The notes beneath the pieces were generated by a model. It worked only from the letters and a program-made list of their open reading frames with translations. It was not told the origin of the DNA and searched no databases. From an uncultured Acidobacteriia bacterium (lineage in GTDB: Bacteria; Acidobacteriota; Terriglobia; Bryobacterales; Bryobacteraceae): a stretch of 64,000 bases of DNA. Shown in pieces: positions 44,056-52,733 of the stretch (its first letter is position 1; the number at the start of each line of letters is the position of its first letter). Where the stretch lies: the NCBI GenBank assembly GCA_903825445.1, contig CAIKAS010000268.1, positions 61,017 through 125,016 on the forward strand, written 5' to 3'. A program made the translations under genes and the position numbers.

Positions 44056-44964
44056 TTACGCTGCGCTTGAGAGGACTACCTGGACGCGGTTGTCATTAAC
44101 GATGACGGTGCACAGATCGACGAATTGCTGGTTCGTCAGATCGGCCGATGAAAACTGTGTGATCGCTCGCAGGGGTGCGTAAACCTGAAGACCATCGCTC
44201 TTGTTCCGCTGGTCGGACAAGAAATCTCGGTATAGCACACTCTCTTGTAGTTTCACGCCCTCAACACCAGCACTTTCTGCGATAACAGCGAGACTCTTCA
44301 GCATTGCCAACCGACTGTTGACTACCGTCGCAACCCTGGCGCTTTCGTTCAGTTTCAGCGAATTGTATACAGTGCCCGAGATCGGGAATGTAAACGTCAC
44401 ATACAGCTTTCCCTTGAACGTTTCCGAGGCCACCGTTGCCAACCCGGTCCCGGCGATTCGCAGAAGGGCAAGCTTCGTAGCGTCAGGAATGGCGGACAGC
44501 GGCCCGTCAAAAATTCTCGCCGCGACGCGGCCAAAAACGACAGTCTTGAAATTGTCGCTTTTTTCGAAGTCGCTCCATGTGCCGTTATACGTCAGTTCCC
44601 CGAAGCCCTTCGGAATGTCAGCGCCCGCCTGAAAGCGTAGCTTGACCCACGCTTTGTCGTTGCGGAGTTCAACATCGGTGTACTTCAGTTTGTAGAGGGG
44701 TTTGAATTCGAATATCTTCGTGACGACGAATTCTCCGAAAAAAGGGAGTCCCGTGGCCTGCCAGTCCGGCGTGTTCAGTGTGTCGGCATCGATCGTATAG
44801 ATGGGCGATCCGGTTGAAAATGAGGCGGACTCCGGGTGCCAGAGTTGTAGCGGGACCTTAACGACCACGATCGATCCCTTCTTCATCTCGGCCGGCTGCT
44901 TGGCCGCCAGCGCGCCGTGAGCAAGCGCCCCGCAGATAGCACCAGTCAGCAGTAATGTTCGCAA
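44056..44964 (-). CDS. Exported protein of unknown family
   Basis: This 302-residue protein has a signal peptide (about 1-21, ALAHGALAA) and a mixed alpha/beta mature part; I do not recognise it. The start is a TTG at 44964, ten bases after GGGGAGG. It converges on the relaxase and opens the first cargo block of island 2. Possible locations are periplasm or surface. Confidence 0.6.
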   Translation of the reverse strand: MRTLLLTGAICGALAHGALAAKQPAEMKKGSIVVVKVPLQLWHPESASFSTGSPIYTIDADTLNTPDWQATGLPFFGEFVVTKIFEFKPLYKLKYTDVELRNDKAWVKLRFQAGADIPKGFGELTYNGTWSDFEKSDNFKTVVFGRVAARIFDGPLSAIPDATKLALLRIAGTGLATVASETFKGKLYVTFTFPISGTVYNSLKLNESARVATVVNSRLAMLKSLAVIAESAGVEGVKLQESVLYRDFLSDQRNKSDGLQVYAPLRAITQFSSADLTNQQFVDLCTVIVNDNRVQVVLSSAA

Positions 44965-45080
44965 ATGTACGGTGCCTCCCCGAAAACGTCATCTTACTCC
45001 ACCGAAGAGCGAAACTGTCGCGCCGTTAACCCGTTCGGCGGATTCGGGGAGATGGAGCAGAAAAGGCGAAACATGGGAAA

Positions 45081-46082
45081 ATGAACTCCATGGGTCAGCT
45101 GGAACAGGTTGACGAAGCCAACATCGATAAGAAATTTATCGATGCATACCCGCACGGAGTCCGCATCGTGCTCAATGCCAGCACCGGCGAGCACTCGGCC
45201 AGTGCTATCGCGGATGCTCTTCAGGGCCTGATTGATCGAGTAAGCACTGAAAGCGACCTCGCTCTCCAGCCCCTTCGCTTGATCCTGGTGACCGCCGATC
45301 TTGCAGAGGCGGCAAATTTTTGGAACCGCGAGCTCGGATTGCCGGAGGCTGGAGTCTCAATGGGTGCCGCAGGGAAGCACTTCTCCTGGGGTACTGATTT
45401 GGACTCTGCCCGGTCGATTGTAATTCTCCCTGTCGGCATAGCCATCGGGCTCGTTCGCGGTTCCTCCGTAGCGAGCGCAACAGTCATTCACGAGTTCGGC
45501 CACGTGCACGACGACTTGGTTCGTGGCTTGCAGATCGGTTTTCCGCAGCCCGGGCTCTCCCATAATCTAAATGATTGGCCACGAATATGCGCCCACCTTG
45601 CTGAGATGACCTGGAGCGAGTTTGCCGCGGAACACGTTGCCGCGAGTTATATGACTGCCGATGACCTCCAGGAGTTTATTGCAAATGACCCAATCCACCT
45701 GTCAGGTCTGCATGGCCAGCTACGCCTGTTAATTCAGAGATGGAAGCTGCGCCAGCTTGATTTTCCGTCCCTCTGGAGCCAGGCCGTTACGAACTTCTCC
45801 GACCTCTTTGCTAATCTCGGCCGCGCCGCCGCGCGTTTTGATTTCGCAACGAATGGCTCGCAAGCCCGCCTTGGCTTCGTAGATGGCGCGGGCGCAGCTG
45901 CGCCGTGGAAACCAATCGCTGATCGGATATTCCGCGAGATCGAAGCGCTTGCCGACACTGCTTATTCGCAGTGGGCAGCCGATCCATTTCGTGGACTTGG
46001 CGAACTGATAGAGGCTGGCTTCAACGCTGCTGGCTTTTTCCCAATCCCCTGCGGCCAGGATCTTCGGGTCGACGTCCGCTAA
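45081..46082 (+). CDS. Zinc metalloprotease-like protein (HEFGH)
   Basis: This 333-residue protein has a zinc-protease motif IHEFGHVHD near residue 136. A downstream Glu in WSEFAAEHVAASYM about 45 residues later could be the third metal ligand. That spacing is like ImmA/IrrE or SprT-type peptidases, but no helix-turn-helix partner is encoded beside it. There is no signal peptide, so it should act in the cytoplasm. The target is unknown. Confidence 0.65.
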   Translation: MNSMGQLEQVDEANIDKKFIDAYPHGVRIVLNASTGEHSASAIADALQGLIDRVSTESDLALQPLRLILVTADLAEAANFWNRELGLPEAGVSMGAAGKHFSWGTDLDSARSIVILPVGIAIGLVRGSSVASATVIHEFGHVHDDLVRGLQIGFPQPGLSHNLNDWPRICAHLAEMTWSEFAAEHVAASYMTADDLQEFIANDPIHLSGLHGQLRLLIQRWKLRQLDFPSLWSQAVTNFSDLFANLGRAAARFDFATNGSQARLGFVDGAGAAAPWKPIADRIFREIEALADTAYSQWAADPFRGLGELIEAGFNAAGFFPIPCGQDLRVDVR

Positions 46083-46137
46083 AATGGCGCTCTGTCCGGA
46101 TCTTCTCCGCTTGGAGCCGGTATAATGGCCTCAGCCT

Positions 46138-46389
46138 ATGGGAGCGACATCCGAAACAGCCGCGTTCGAACAAGGGATTCGGCCCCTGATGGAGATTGTA
46201 TTGCCCGACAAGAAAGACGCTGTCATCGGGTTCCGCGCTCATCCACAGCTTCAGGCCCGCATCGAAGAACTGGCCCGAAAGTCAACAGAAGGCCAGTTGA
46301 CGGAAGAGGAACGTGCAGAGTATTCGGGTTTCGTTCGCGCAAACAAGTTTGTCGCGGTTCTTAAACGGCAGGCTTTAAGTCTCGGCTGA
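46138..46389 (+). CDS. Small conserved partner of the HNH protein
   Basis: This 83-residue acidic helical protein (IVLPDKKDAVIGFRAHPQLQ ... TEEERAEYSGFVRANKFVAV) has the appearance of a small protein usually found directly before a short HNH endonuclease gene. The gap to the HNH gene is 12 bases, so they form a two-gene unit. The function is unknown; an antitoxin-like or regulatory role is possible. Confidence 0.7.
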   Translation: MGATSETAAFEQGIRPLMEIVLPDKKDAVIGFRAHPQLQARIEELARKSTEGQLTEEERAEYSGFVRANKFVAVLKRQALSLG

Positions 46390-46401
46390 TCCAGCCCCTC
46401 G

Positions 46402-46782
46402 ATGGTCGGAGCGACGACGAGAGCGCAGGTCCGCGAACGCGCCCATGATACCTGCGAATATTGTCACTTGCGTCAGGACGACTCGCCGCTGGCCGCACTG
46501 CATATCGAGCATATCGTCCCGAAGATTCACGGCGGGGCTGACGATCCCGAGAACCTTGCCCTCGCCTGTATTGATTGCAACCTGCATAAGGGACCGAACC
46601 TGACGGGCATCGATCCGCAAACGAACGAGGTTACCGAACTGTTCCATCCCCGGCGGCAAAATTGGGACGACCATTTTGAGTGGCGCGGAATTCATCTGGT
46701 CGGAAAGACCGCCGCCGGCAGGACGACGGTCCGCGTTCTCAGCATGAATTCCGAAGACCAGATTGCGCTGCGCTCTTCATGA
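46402..46782 (+). CDS. HNH endonuclease
   Basis: This 126-residue nuclease has the zinc knuckle CEYCHLRQ, the HIEHIVPKIHGG active-site segment (His general base), DPENLALACIDCNLHKG and the final LFHPRRQ with Asn/His. All catalytic parts are present. It follows its small partner by 12 bases and overlaps the possible upstream extension of the next gene. Such pairs are widely spread by transfer between bacteria. Confidence 0.88.
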   Translation: MVGATTRAQVRERAHDTCEYCHLRQDDSPLAALHIEHIVPKIHGGADDPENLALACIDCNLHKGPNLTGIDPQTNEVTELFHPRRQNWDDHFEWRGIHLVGKTAAGRTTVRVLSMNSEDQIALRSS

Positions 46783-46885
46783 CCGCGTGTTCACCGACAA
46801 GGGCCGTGCCCGGTTGCGGAGATTGAGGGATGGAATCGCGGAGTCGCTTTGGGCGGCCCGCATCGGAAAGAGAGATTTCAGCGAT

Positions 46886-47827
46886 ATGCGATACGGCTTA
46901 AAATGCCCTGTCTCGTCAAGAATCCGGCTGCCCGGAGTCATGACAACGAAGTGGGAAGAGTTCGATTTGGAACTCGCACCGGACGACGCCGGTTTTTTTG
47001 CGAGGCTCAGTCTATCGATTGGCGGCCAGGATGCGTCGCTATATCGGAACGAAAACACAATCAACCATGATCTGAAACTGCTGAAGGTTGAGGTCAACCG
47101 CGACGAAGCCCTTCACGCCCGGATGTTGGCCGCTATCCATTCCCTGGAGTCATTTCTTTGTTTCTATGGCAATTTGGAACGGATACATTGGACGACCGTT
47201 GAATCAGTGTTTGAGGCGGAATCTGAAGAGGAAAAGCCGCTGCTGAAGATCGAAGCTTGGAGTATCACGCCAGCAATTAATGACCCTGTCGTGGACTTCA
47301 TCGCGGAACAGGTCGATCTGCTCATCGCCCGAGCGCAACAGTGTCATTCACTAACGACGACGCTGTCGTTTTATCGCGAGGGTCTTAATGATGTTCGAGT
47401 GTACCGGCACATCTCCGCGTTTTTTAATTTCTATTTTGTTATAGAGGGGCTCTGTGGCAATGGCAAGACAAAGAACCCAGCCGTAGAGGCCGAGTTCAAA
47501 CGGAGTCCAGTCCTCACGAACGCCGTTCAGGAATGGCTCAAACGAGGCATCCCACAGCCAATGGGGGATGATGTGGGCATCGCGGATCGCCTTAATCGGA
47601 TGAACAAGAAAGTTTCCGTGGAGAATATCATTCACTTGTTGGTCTGGAGCCGAGGTGACTTGCACCACTATGTCGGCAATCCCCATAAACAGACCGGGTC
47701 ACCTTTAACGCAGCAGCATTACATGTCTCTTTCTCAGCTTGCACTCTACTTGGCCCAAGCCGTCTTGCTGTCAGAACTCAATAGAATGGACCCGGAGCGA
47801 TCGAGTTCCTTCCCTCAACAGGCGTGA
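46886..47827 (+). CDS. Hypothetical protein ending the first cargo block
   Basis: This ~313-residue soluble protein is rich in Leu and charged residues and has no motif I recognise (for example VSVENIIHLLVWSRGDLHHY). The frame is open back to 46763 inside the HNH gene, so the start is uncertain; ATG 46886 is chosen for its context. The stop touches the beginning of a relaxase-end relic. Confidence 0.55.
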   Translation: MRYGLKCPVSSRIRLPGVMTTKWEEFDLELAPDDAGFFARLSLSIGGQDASLYRNENTINHDLKLLKVEVNRDEALHARMLAAIHSLESFLCFYGNLERIHWTTVESVFEAESEEEKPLLKIEAWSITPAINDPVVDFIAEQVDLLIARAQQCHSLTTTLSFYREGLNDVRVYRHISAFFNFYFVIEGLCGNGKTKNPAVEAEFKRSPVLTNAVQEWLKRGIPQPMGDDVGIADRLNRMNKKVSVENIIHLLVWSRGDLHHYVGNPHKQTGSPLTQQHYMSLSQLALYLAQAVLLSELNRMDPERSSSFPQQA

Positions 47828-47951
47828 ATGGGGCGGCTCGGACGATATAAGGCGGCGCGGTGCAAGACCGTTCGAGAAATGATCGAGCGGAACAGAGGGC
47901 TGTGATCCGCGCGCGGCAGCGGGGCCGGGAGCGATCGCGCGGGCGATGACA
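47822..47951 (+). pseudogene. Decayed copy of the relaxase 3' end (first copy)
   Basis: This segment aligns over ~125 bases to 43886-44015. In one frame it reads GRLGRYKAARCKTVREMIE, against WLGRYQAALCKTVREVVE in the relaxase. After a one-base slip it reads AVIRARQRGRERSRGR and stop, against EAIRARQRGRDRSRGR and stop. It starts abruptly where the previous cargo gene stops. Confidence 0.88.
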
Positions 47952-47994
47952 GTTTATGGCGTCAGGCCCGTGGGCACCATTGAGGGACAGCGTG

Positions 47995-50748
47995 TCAGCT
48001 ATCTCCCAGCGCGTCAACGCCGGTTTGGCGCGCGTCGCGCGCGATGTTTCCGGCCGCGATTGGTGGAGTATAGCTTGCACCACGATTGATCGGACTCGGT
48101 GAAAAGTTCGGAGCTGCGCCGGAAATCTCATCGAACAACGCCTTGTCCTCAGTGTTAAGGGCTGCGGACTCTGGCGAAATCACATCGCCGTGCAACTGCG
48201 CCCGCAAATTATCCCATCGCTCACGTAATACCTTCCAATTGTGTTCGTCGTAGGTGCCACGGAATACTACGGGCCGGACTTCAATCCGCGGCAGTTCGGG
48301 GCCGGGGGTCCCCGAGTCGAGCGCCGTCCTAAGTTCGTTGCACCAGCGACTGTCCACGCGATCCACTCTTCCAATCTGCTGCTCGACCACACCTGGATTC
48401 CACTCTGGATGGAGCAAGACCACGACCCGACAGGCCTTATGCAAATTCAAGCCTTCTCGGCCAACTAATGACTGAGCAACCAGTATCCTCGGGAAGCTCT
48501 TTGCGCGATTAAACGCAAGCTGAATCATGCGCCGGGATTCCTGGCGAGTGCCTCCGTACACCAAGCGTGCGAAGCCTCCCTGGGTGCGAGCGTATTCCTC
48601 CTTCAAGCGCAATTTAATCTCTTCCCATTGTCTGGCGGCTTCGTCGGCGTCGATTTCGTCATCGTTATCCGCATCATCCCTATCGCAGACAGCTTCGATC
48701 AGTTGGCAGAAGGTGCGTGTATACTCGGTCGCGTCGGCATCAGGGCGCTCTAACAATTCCATCATCGCTCTGGCGACGAGAGCGAGAGAGCTTTCTTCTG
48801 GTCTTTCATCCGAAACTGTCGCGCCGGCCGAGCGCCTGAAGGCATCAAAAATCGCCTTTAGATAGACTCCGGCTTCCTTTCCTTGCCAGCCCCGTTCGAT
48901 CTCGGGAACCAAGCGCTCGCGAAAGTCTTCGCGCCGTTGACGTTCACGTTCGTAGCGAATGCGCAGAGTATCATCCAGCGTTTCGAGTTGGAGAGAACTC
49001 CCAAGTTGACGGTGCGCCGCACGTACCGCGAGCCATTCGCTGCTCTCGGCATCACCGTCCCGGTCTCCATGGACTTTAGATTGGGGCCATGGTTCCTCGT
49101 TCTGGATGCGGCGCAGCATTTCGCGGGCGTTCAACAAATCGACGAGTGCGCGCAACGGTCGGGTGAAGCGTCCGAAAACCAGCACTTTTTCACCGCTCAA
49201 AGCGTCTTTTTCGATCGTCTCGACCGCCTTCGTGATTGCGGGATGGTCGAAGAGCGACTCATCGCCGCCCGTATCGAAGGCGTGGCCGATAACGTTCAGC
49301 CACCACACGGCGCGTTCCTGGCGTTTGACATCAGCGGCTTTCCCCGTGTGCTCGTTCGGTTCGGTCTGGGGATTGGCCCCGTCGAATTGTTCCTGCCCGT
49401 GGTCATCATCGGCGCGCTTGATCTGGTCGAGCAAGGCGGCGATTCCATGTCCGTTTCCGAGAGTCAGCCGAAGCCGCTTGGCTACGGGATCGCCCAACCC
49501 CCGTGTGACGACCGACAAGGACTCCGCGGCGCAGATTGCTTTCCGCCAAGCCAGCGAAAGTTCCTCCGTTTTGACCAAAATCTCAGTCTCTTTCCTGTAC
49601 GCATTGATGGGCAACCCGGAGTGACGGTGAAACCGGCAAACATCGGGGTCTTCTCTCTTGTCACGCCGAAGGAGATAAGGCGACAAAACATCTTGAAAAC
49701 GAGCGGCCGCGGCTTTGTAGGCAGCGCGCGCCTCCGGGCTGCTCCGCCATGCCTGCCGCAGCCGCTTGACAGCGTCCGCATACTGCCGGGTCGCTTCCTG
49801 CACCAGAGCCAGAGTTGCGGTATCCAGGCCGAGGCGACTCAATGTACTGTGCCATTGACTAACATCCAGTTCCACCGGAGTGGCGGTCAGGGCGAGCCTG
49901 CGAGCCGTATCAGACGGCACGATGACGCTTTCGAGCAAACGGGAGAGACCGCTCTCCGTTCCACGGCTCTTATGCGCCTCATCGGTGACAATCAGATCAA
50001 ATACGCCAAGGCCAATGCCGACGCTGCGTTCAAGCCAATGGCGCAGCGCTCCGTACTTTGCGTATTCGGCTGCATCAAGAGGCCTCGGCCATTGAACGTC
50101 CTCAAACCGTTCAAGCAAGCGGCGTATCGGATGTCTACGGTTGTTCGGCAAGGCGGCGAAGATACTCACGGCGACATTGGCGCATAACCACCCATGAGCC
50201 AAGGTCTCATTGCAGTGATAGCCGCGTGGAAGCCGTCCGTCAGACAGTTCGCGCCAACGCGCGTAGAGTTCCGGCACCAATGCCCATCGCCAAACTGCGG
50301 CTTGGGAAGAAAGCCGCCAGTTTGTAAACGCGTGAGACACCATCACCGTCTGTTTTGCGAACCATGGCTGCGGATCGCCGGCCCACGCACCCAAGTAGGA
50401 GGAAAGACTGCGCAGAATATTCGGAACATCAAGGACTTCTCCCTCACGCAATTCGGACTGCCATTGATAGCCAAGGCCGGGCGGGACGAGAATCGCCACG
50501 CGCCCGCCGCTCTGAATCACGCAACGCGCCAGTTCGACCGCGATTCGCGTTTTCCCCATGCCGACCTCGTCCGCGATCACCACGCCGTTTCTCGGGATGC
50601 GTGAAGCCATGGCACGCAGGCTGGCGCGCTGGCCTGGGTTCAAACGGGTGGCCGCCTCCCCCTTATTGAGGGCCAGTTGTTCTTGTGACGCGGCGCGCTG
50701 CAGGAGAAGCTCCGCCACAGCTTCCCACCCCTGGAACACCTGGTTCAT
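47995..50748 (-). CDS. SNF2/RapA-type helicase of a three-gene operon
   Basis: This 917-residue superfamily 2 ATPase has Walker A ADEVGMGKT at residues 59-67, the DEAH box at 256-259 (VTDEAHKSRG), LALTATP near 286 and the motif VI segment QQIGRVDRV near 789. A long charged insertion lies between the two motor halves (about 440-690). The form is nearest to RapA and DISARM-type DrmD helicases. The start at 50748 overlaps the preceding stop (ATGA), which sets the start better than 50787. It should remodel protein-DNA complexes or translocate on DNA for its nuclease-like partner. Confidence 0.85.
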   Translation of the reverse strand: MNQVFQGWEAVAELLLQRAASQEQLALNKGEAATRLNPGQRASLRAMASRIPRNGVVIADEVGMGKTRIAVELARCVIQSGGRVAILVPPGLGYQWQSELREGEVLDVPNILRSLSSYLGAWAGDPQPWFAKQTVMVSHAFTNWRLSSQAAVWRWALVPELYARWRELSDGRLPRGYHCNETLAHGWLCANVAVSIFAALPNNRRHPIRRLLERFEDVQWPRPLDAAEYAKYGALRHWLERSVGIGLGVFDLIVTDEAHKSRGTESGLSRLLESVIVPSDTARRLALTATPVELDVSQWHSTLSRLGLDTATLALVQEATRQYADAVKRLRQAWRSSPEARAAYKAAAARFQDVLSPYLLRRDKREDPDVCRFHRHSGLPINAYRKETEILVKTEELSLAWRKAICAAESLSVVTRGLGDPVAKRLRLTLGNGHGIAALLDQIKRADDDHGQEQFDGANPQTEPNEHTGKAADVKRQERAVWWLNVIGHAFDTGGDESLFDHPAITKAVETIEKDALSGEKVLVFGRFTRPLRALVDLLNAREMLRRIQNEEPWPQSKVHGDRDGDAESSEWLAVRAAHRQLGSSLQLETLDDTLRIRYERERQRREDFRERLVPEIERGWQGKEAGVYLKAIFDAFRRSAGATVSDERPEESSLALVARAMMELLERPDADATEYTRTFCQLIEAVCDRDDADNDDEIDADEAARQWEEIKLRLKEEYARTQGGFARLVYGGTRQESRRMIQLAFNRAKSFPRILVAQSLVGREGLNLHKACRVVVLLHPEWNPGVVEQQIGRVDRVDSRWCNELRTALDSGTPGPELPRIEVRPVVFRGTYDEHNWKVLRERWDNLRAQLHGDVISPESAALNTEDKALFDEISGAAPNFSPSPINRGASYTPPIAAGNIARDARQTGVDALGDS

Positions 50749-52733
50749 GCGTGATCTCCAAATCCGGGCAGACCTGCCACACTCCAAGCTGTCTCCACCC
50801 GTTTGAGCACGCTTTCATAGCGGAGACCTTCGCCGGTTTCCCAGCTCGTTGCGAATGCCGGTCGAAAGGAAGGATGCCACAAGGGGCTAAGGGGGTTGAT
50901 ACCGAGTTTCAGGAACTCCTCAAGAATTGTACTGCCAGCCGCCTGAACAAGGCACTGCTCCAACCGTGTGCACCAAGTCACCCAATCAACTTTGGACACC
51001 GATGTTTGCTTGGCGGCGATGTTCTCAACCAGCTGCATCATTTGGCGCACCGGGTAGCTGGCCGTGTAGGCATCTCCTGAACTGCCCTGAGGAGCGTCAT
51101 TGGTCGGCTCAGTCTCTGCATCCACGAGCAACTCCGTCTCGTCTGGCGGCATAGGAAAGTCCGCGAGCTGATTCCATGCTTCATCAATATCGATGCGCGG
51201 CAATATCGTCGCCGCGACGCGCCCGAATTCATCGATCACGGGTACCCATGCGCGGCGCTCCTGCCCGCTGACAAACCAGCGGACTTGTACCTGCCGAGGT
51301 CGCGGTCCTCGCCACGGAAAGCCGTTAGTGAGGTCCCGAATGCAAGCGTCACCGGCGTCGTCCAGCAAATCGAAGGATTCCGAGAGTTCCTCCGAGGTCC
51401 GCAGCCAATTGGCATCTTCTTCTGCCATCCAGAAGAAATAGGCTACCGGCGCTGCGCTGTACAACACCTCGGGGTCCGGCATCTCACTGCCCGGCGCGAG
51501 CGATCCTGGCTCTTGACTGAAATCGGTTTCCCATTGCAGCGGCAGGAGATTCGTTACGACAGATTCGAGGGGTACGCCCCTGGCGGCCTGCCACCGGAGC
51601 GATTCGGGCGTGACCACGACACCGGCCTCAAGATTACCGATTTGTGAGGCCATCGCGTTGGCGAAGCCGGGGCCGGTAAGGTTGCCCGAGCCCAGGTAGA
51701 GCCACGCACCGTTGCAAAAATCGGAATTTTCTCGGTGGCTCGCGCTAAAAATGAATTTCGCGTGCAATGATCGCTGCGCGTTGAACCATTCGGGTTGGCC
51801 TGCTTCACGCACCATCCAGCCCGCCTTATTGAAAGACGCCACGGAACCGGCCACCGCCTGGCACGCCTTGGGATTGACGAAGATGTCGATTTCGGGCTGT
51901 CGAACGAGGAGTTGCGCATCCCGGAGGGTATCGACAATGCTCTTGAGTACTGGTGGTATCTTATTGGCACGATCCGGCGATTCGTAGTAGCCGGAGCCCA
52001 TGCCGAGATAATTTCGAGCTGACTGTGAGGCGTGCGTCCGCACCAAGTCCGGTAACCGGGCAAGGAGAGAAGCTCCTCGGTTATCGAAAAATCGCGGCTC
52101 TACGTCTACGCCAAGCTTGGTCGCTTTTGCGATCCATCTCTCGACGGTAGTCGCTTCAGATTCAAAATCCTGACGGCCGGGAACGCGGGCTTTCAAAACC
52201 CGAAAGTCAAAGCGTCCCCGCAGCCAATCAATCATTCCCCACGCTGCGCCGAGGTCGGCACCGGCTTGGGCAACCAGGCCGTCTTGCGACTTCAGGTCCT
52301 GGTCGCAGAGATCGATACGCCAGGCGAGATCGAGGCTGTCTTCCAGTGTCTGGCGGGTCCAGTTACCGGTGGAGACAATCAGGCGCACTCGCCATTGTCG
52401 TGCATCCGATGTATGACGAAAGCCCAGGAGCGCCAACTTGGCGTGAAGAAGCCTGAACGGCGGTAGGCCGCGTAGCGGCAAATGGATGGCGCCGGGCACT
52501 TCCTTTGGCGTGATTTGCGGGTTGCTCGGGTCGAGCATCAGCACTAGGGCGATCCGCCCTTCATATGCTCGCTGAGCGTGCATCCGGCGGGTAAACCGCT
52601 CCAGTGCGTCGTCCAGAAAGACAGTATCCGCGGAATAGCCGCAGATCCAGCCGAAACAGCCGACAAAATCATCAGGGGCTTCAAAATGCTGAGCAAGCGA
52701 GAGCGGCTTGAACGCCGGTTCGAGCTTTCTCAT
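50745..52733 (-). CDS. Tdp1-like HKN phosphodiesterase (phospholipase D superfamily)
   Basis: The 662 residues contain two half-sites. The first has LLHAKLALLGF (H97, K99) with VSTGNWT (N124); the second has SLHAKFIF (H324, K326) with LGSGNLTGPGF (N351) and then NLEAGVVV. Each half thus has His-Lys-Asn instead of the His-Lys-Asp of ordinary phospholipase D, which is the pattern of tyrosyl-DNA phosphodiesterase Tdp1. The last ~250 residues are a separate domain. It overlaps both neighbours by ATGA. Cleavage of DNA ends or of protein-DNA links is inferred. Confidence 0.75.
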   Translation of the reverse strand: MRKLEPAFKPLSLAQHFEAPDDFVGCFGWICGYSADTVFLDDALERFTRRMHAQRAYEGRIALVLMLDPSNPQITPKEVPGAIHLPLRGLPPFRLLHAKLALLGFRHTSDARQWRVRLIVSTGNWTRQTLEDSLDLAWRIDLCDQDLKSQDGLVAQAGADLGAAWGMIDWLRGRFDFRVLKARVPGRQDFESEATTVERWIAKATKLGVDVEPRFFDNRGASLLARLPDLVRTHASQSARNYLGMGSGYYESPDRANKIPPVLKSIVDTLRDAQLLVRQPEIDIFVNPKACQAVAGSVASFNKAGWMVREAGQPEWFNAQRSLHAKFIFSASHRENSDFCNGAWLYLGSGNLTGPGFANAMASQIGNLEAGVVVTPESLRWQAARGVPLESVVTNLLPLQWETDFSQEPGSLAPGSEMPDPEVLYSAAPVAYFFWMAEEDANWLRTSEELSESFDLLDDAGDACIRDLTNGFPWRGPRPRQVQVRWFVSGQERRAWVPVIDEFGRVAATILPRIDIDEAWNQLADFPMPPDETELLVDAETEPTNDAPQGSSGDAYTASYPVRQMMQLVENIAAKQTSVSKVDWVTWCTRLEQCLVQAAGSTILEEFLKLGINPLSPLWHPSFRPAFATSWETGEGLRYESVLKRVETAWSVAGLPGFGDHA

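Noticed and set aside
48883..50187. A 434-codon rightward frame
   Set aside because: It is antisense to the SNF2 helicase, whose motifs are unmistakable, and has no motif of its own.
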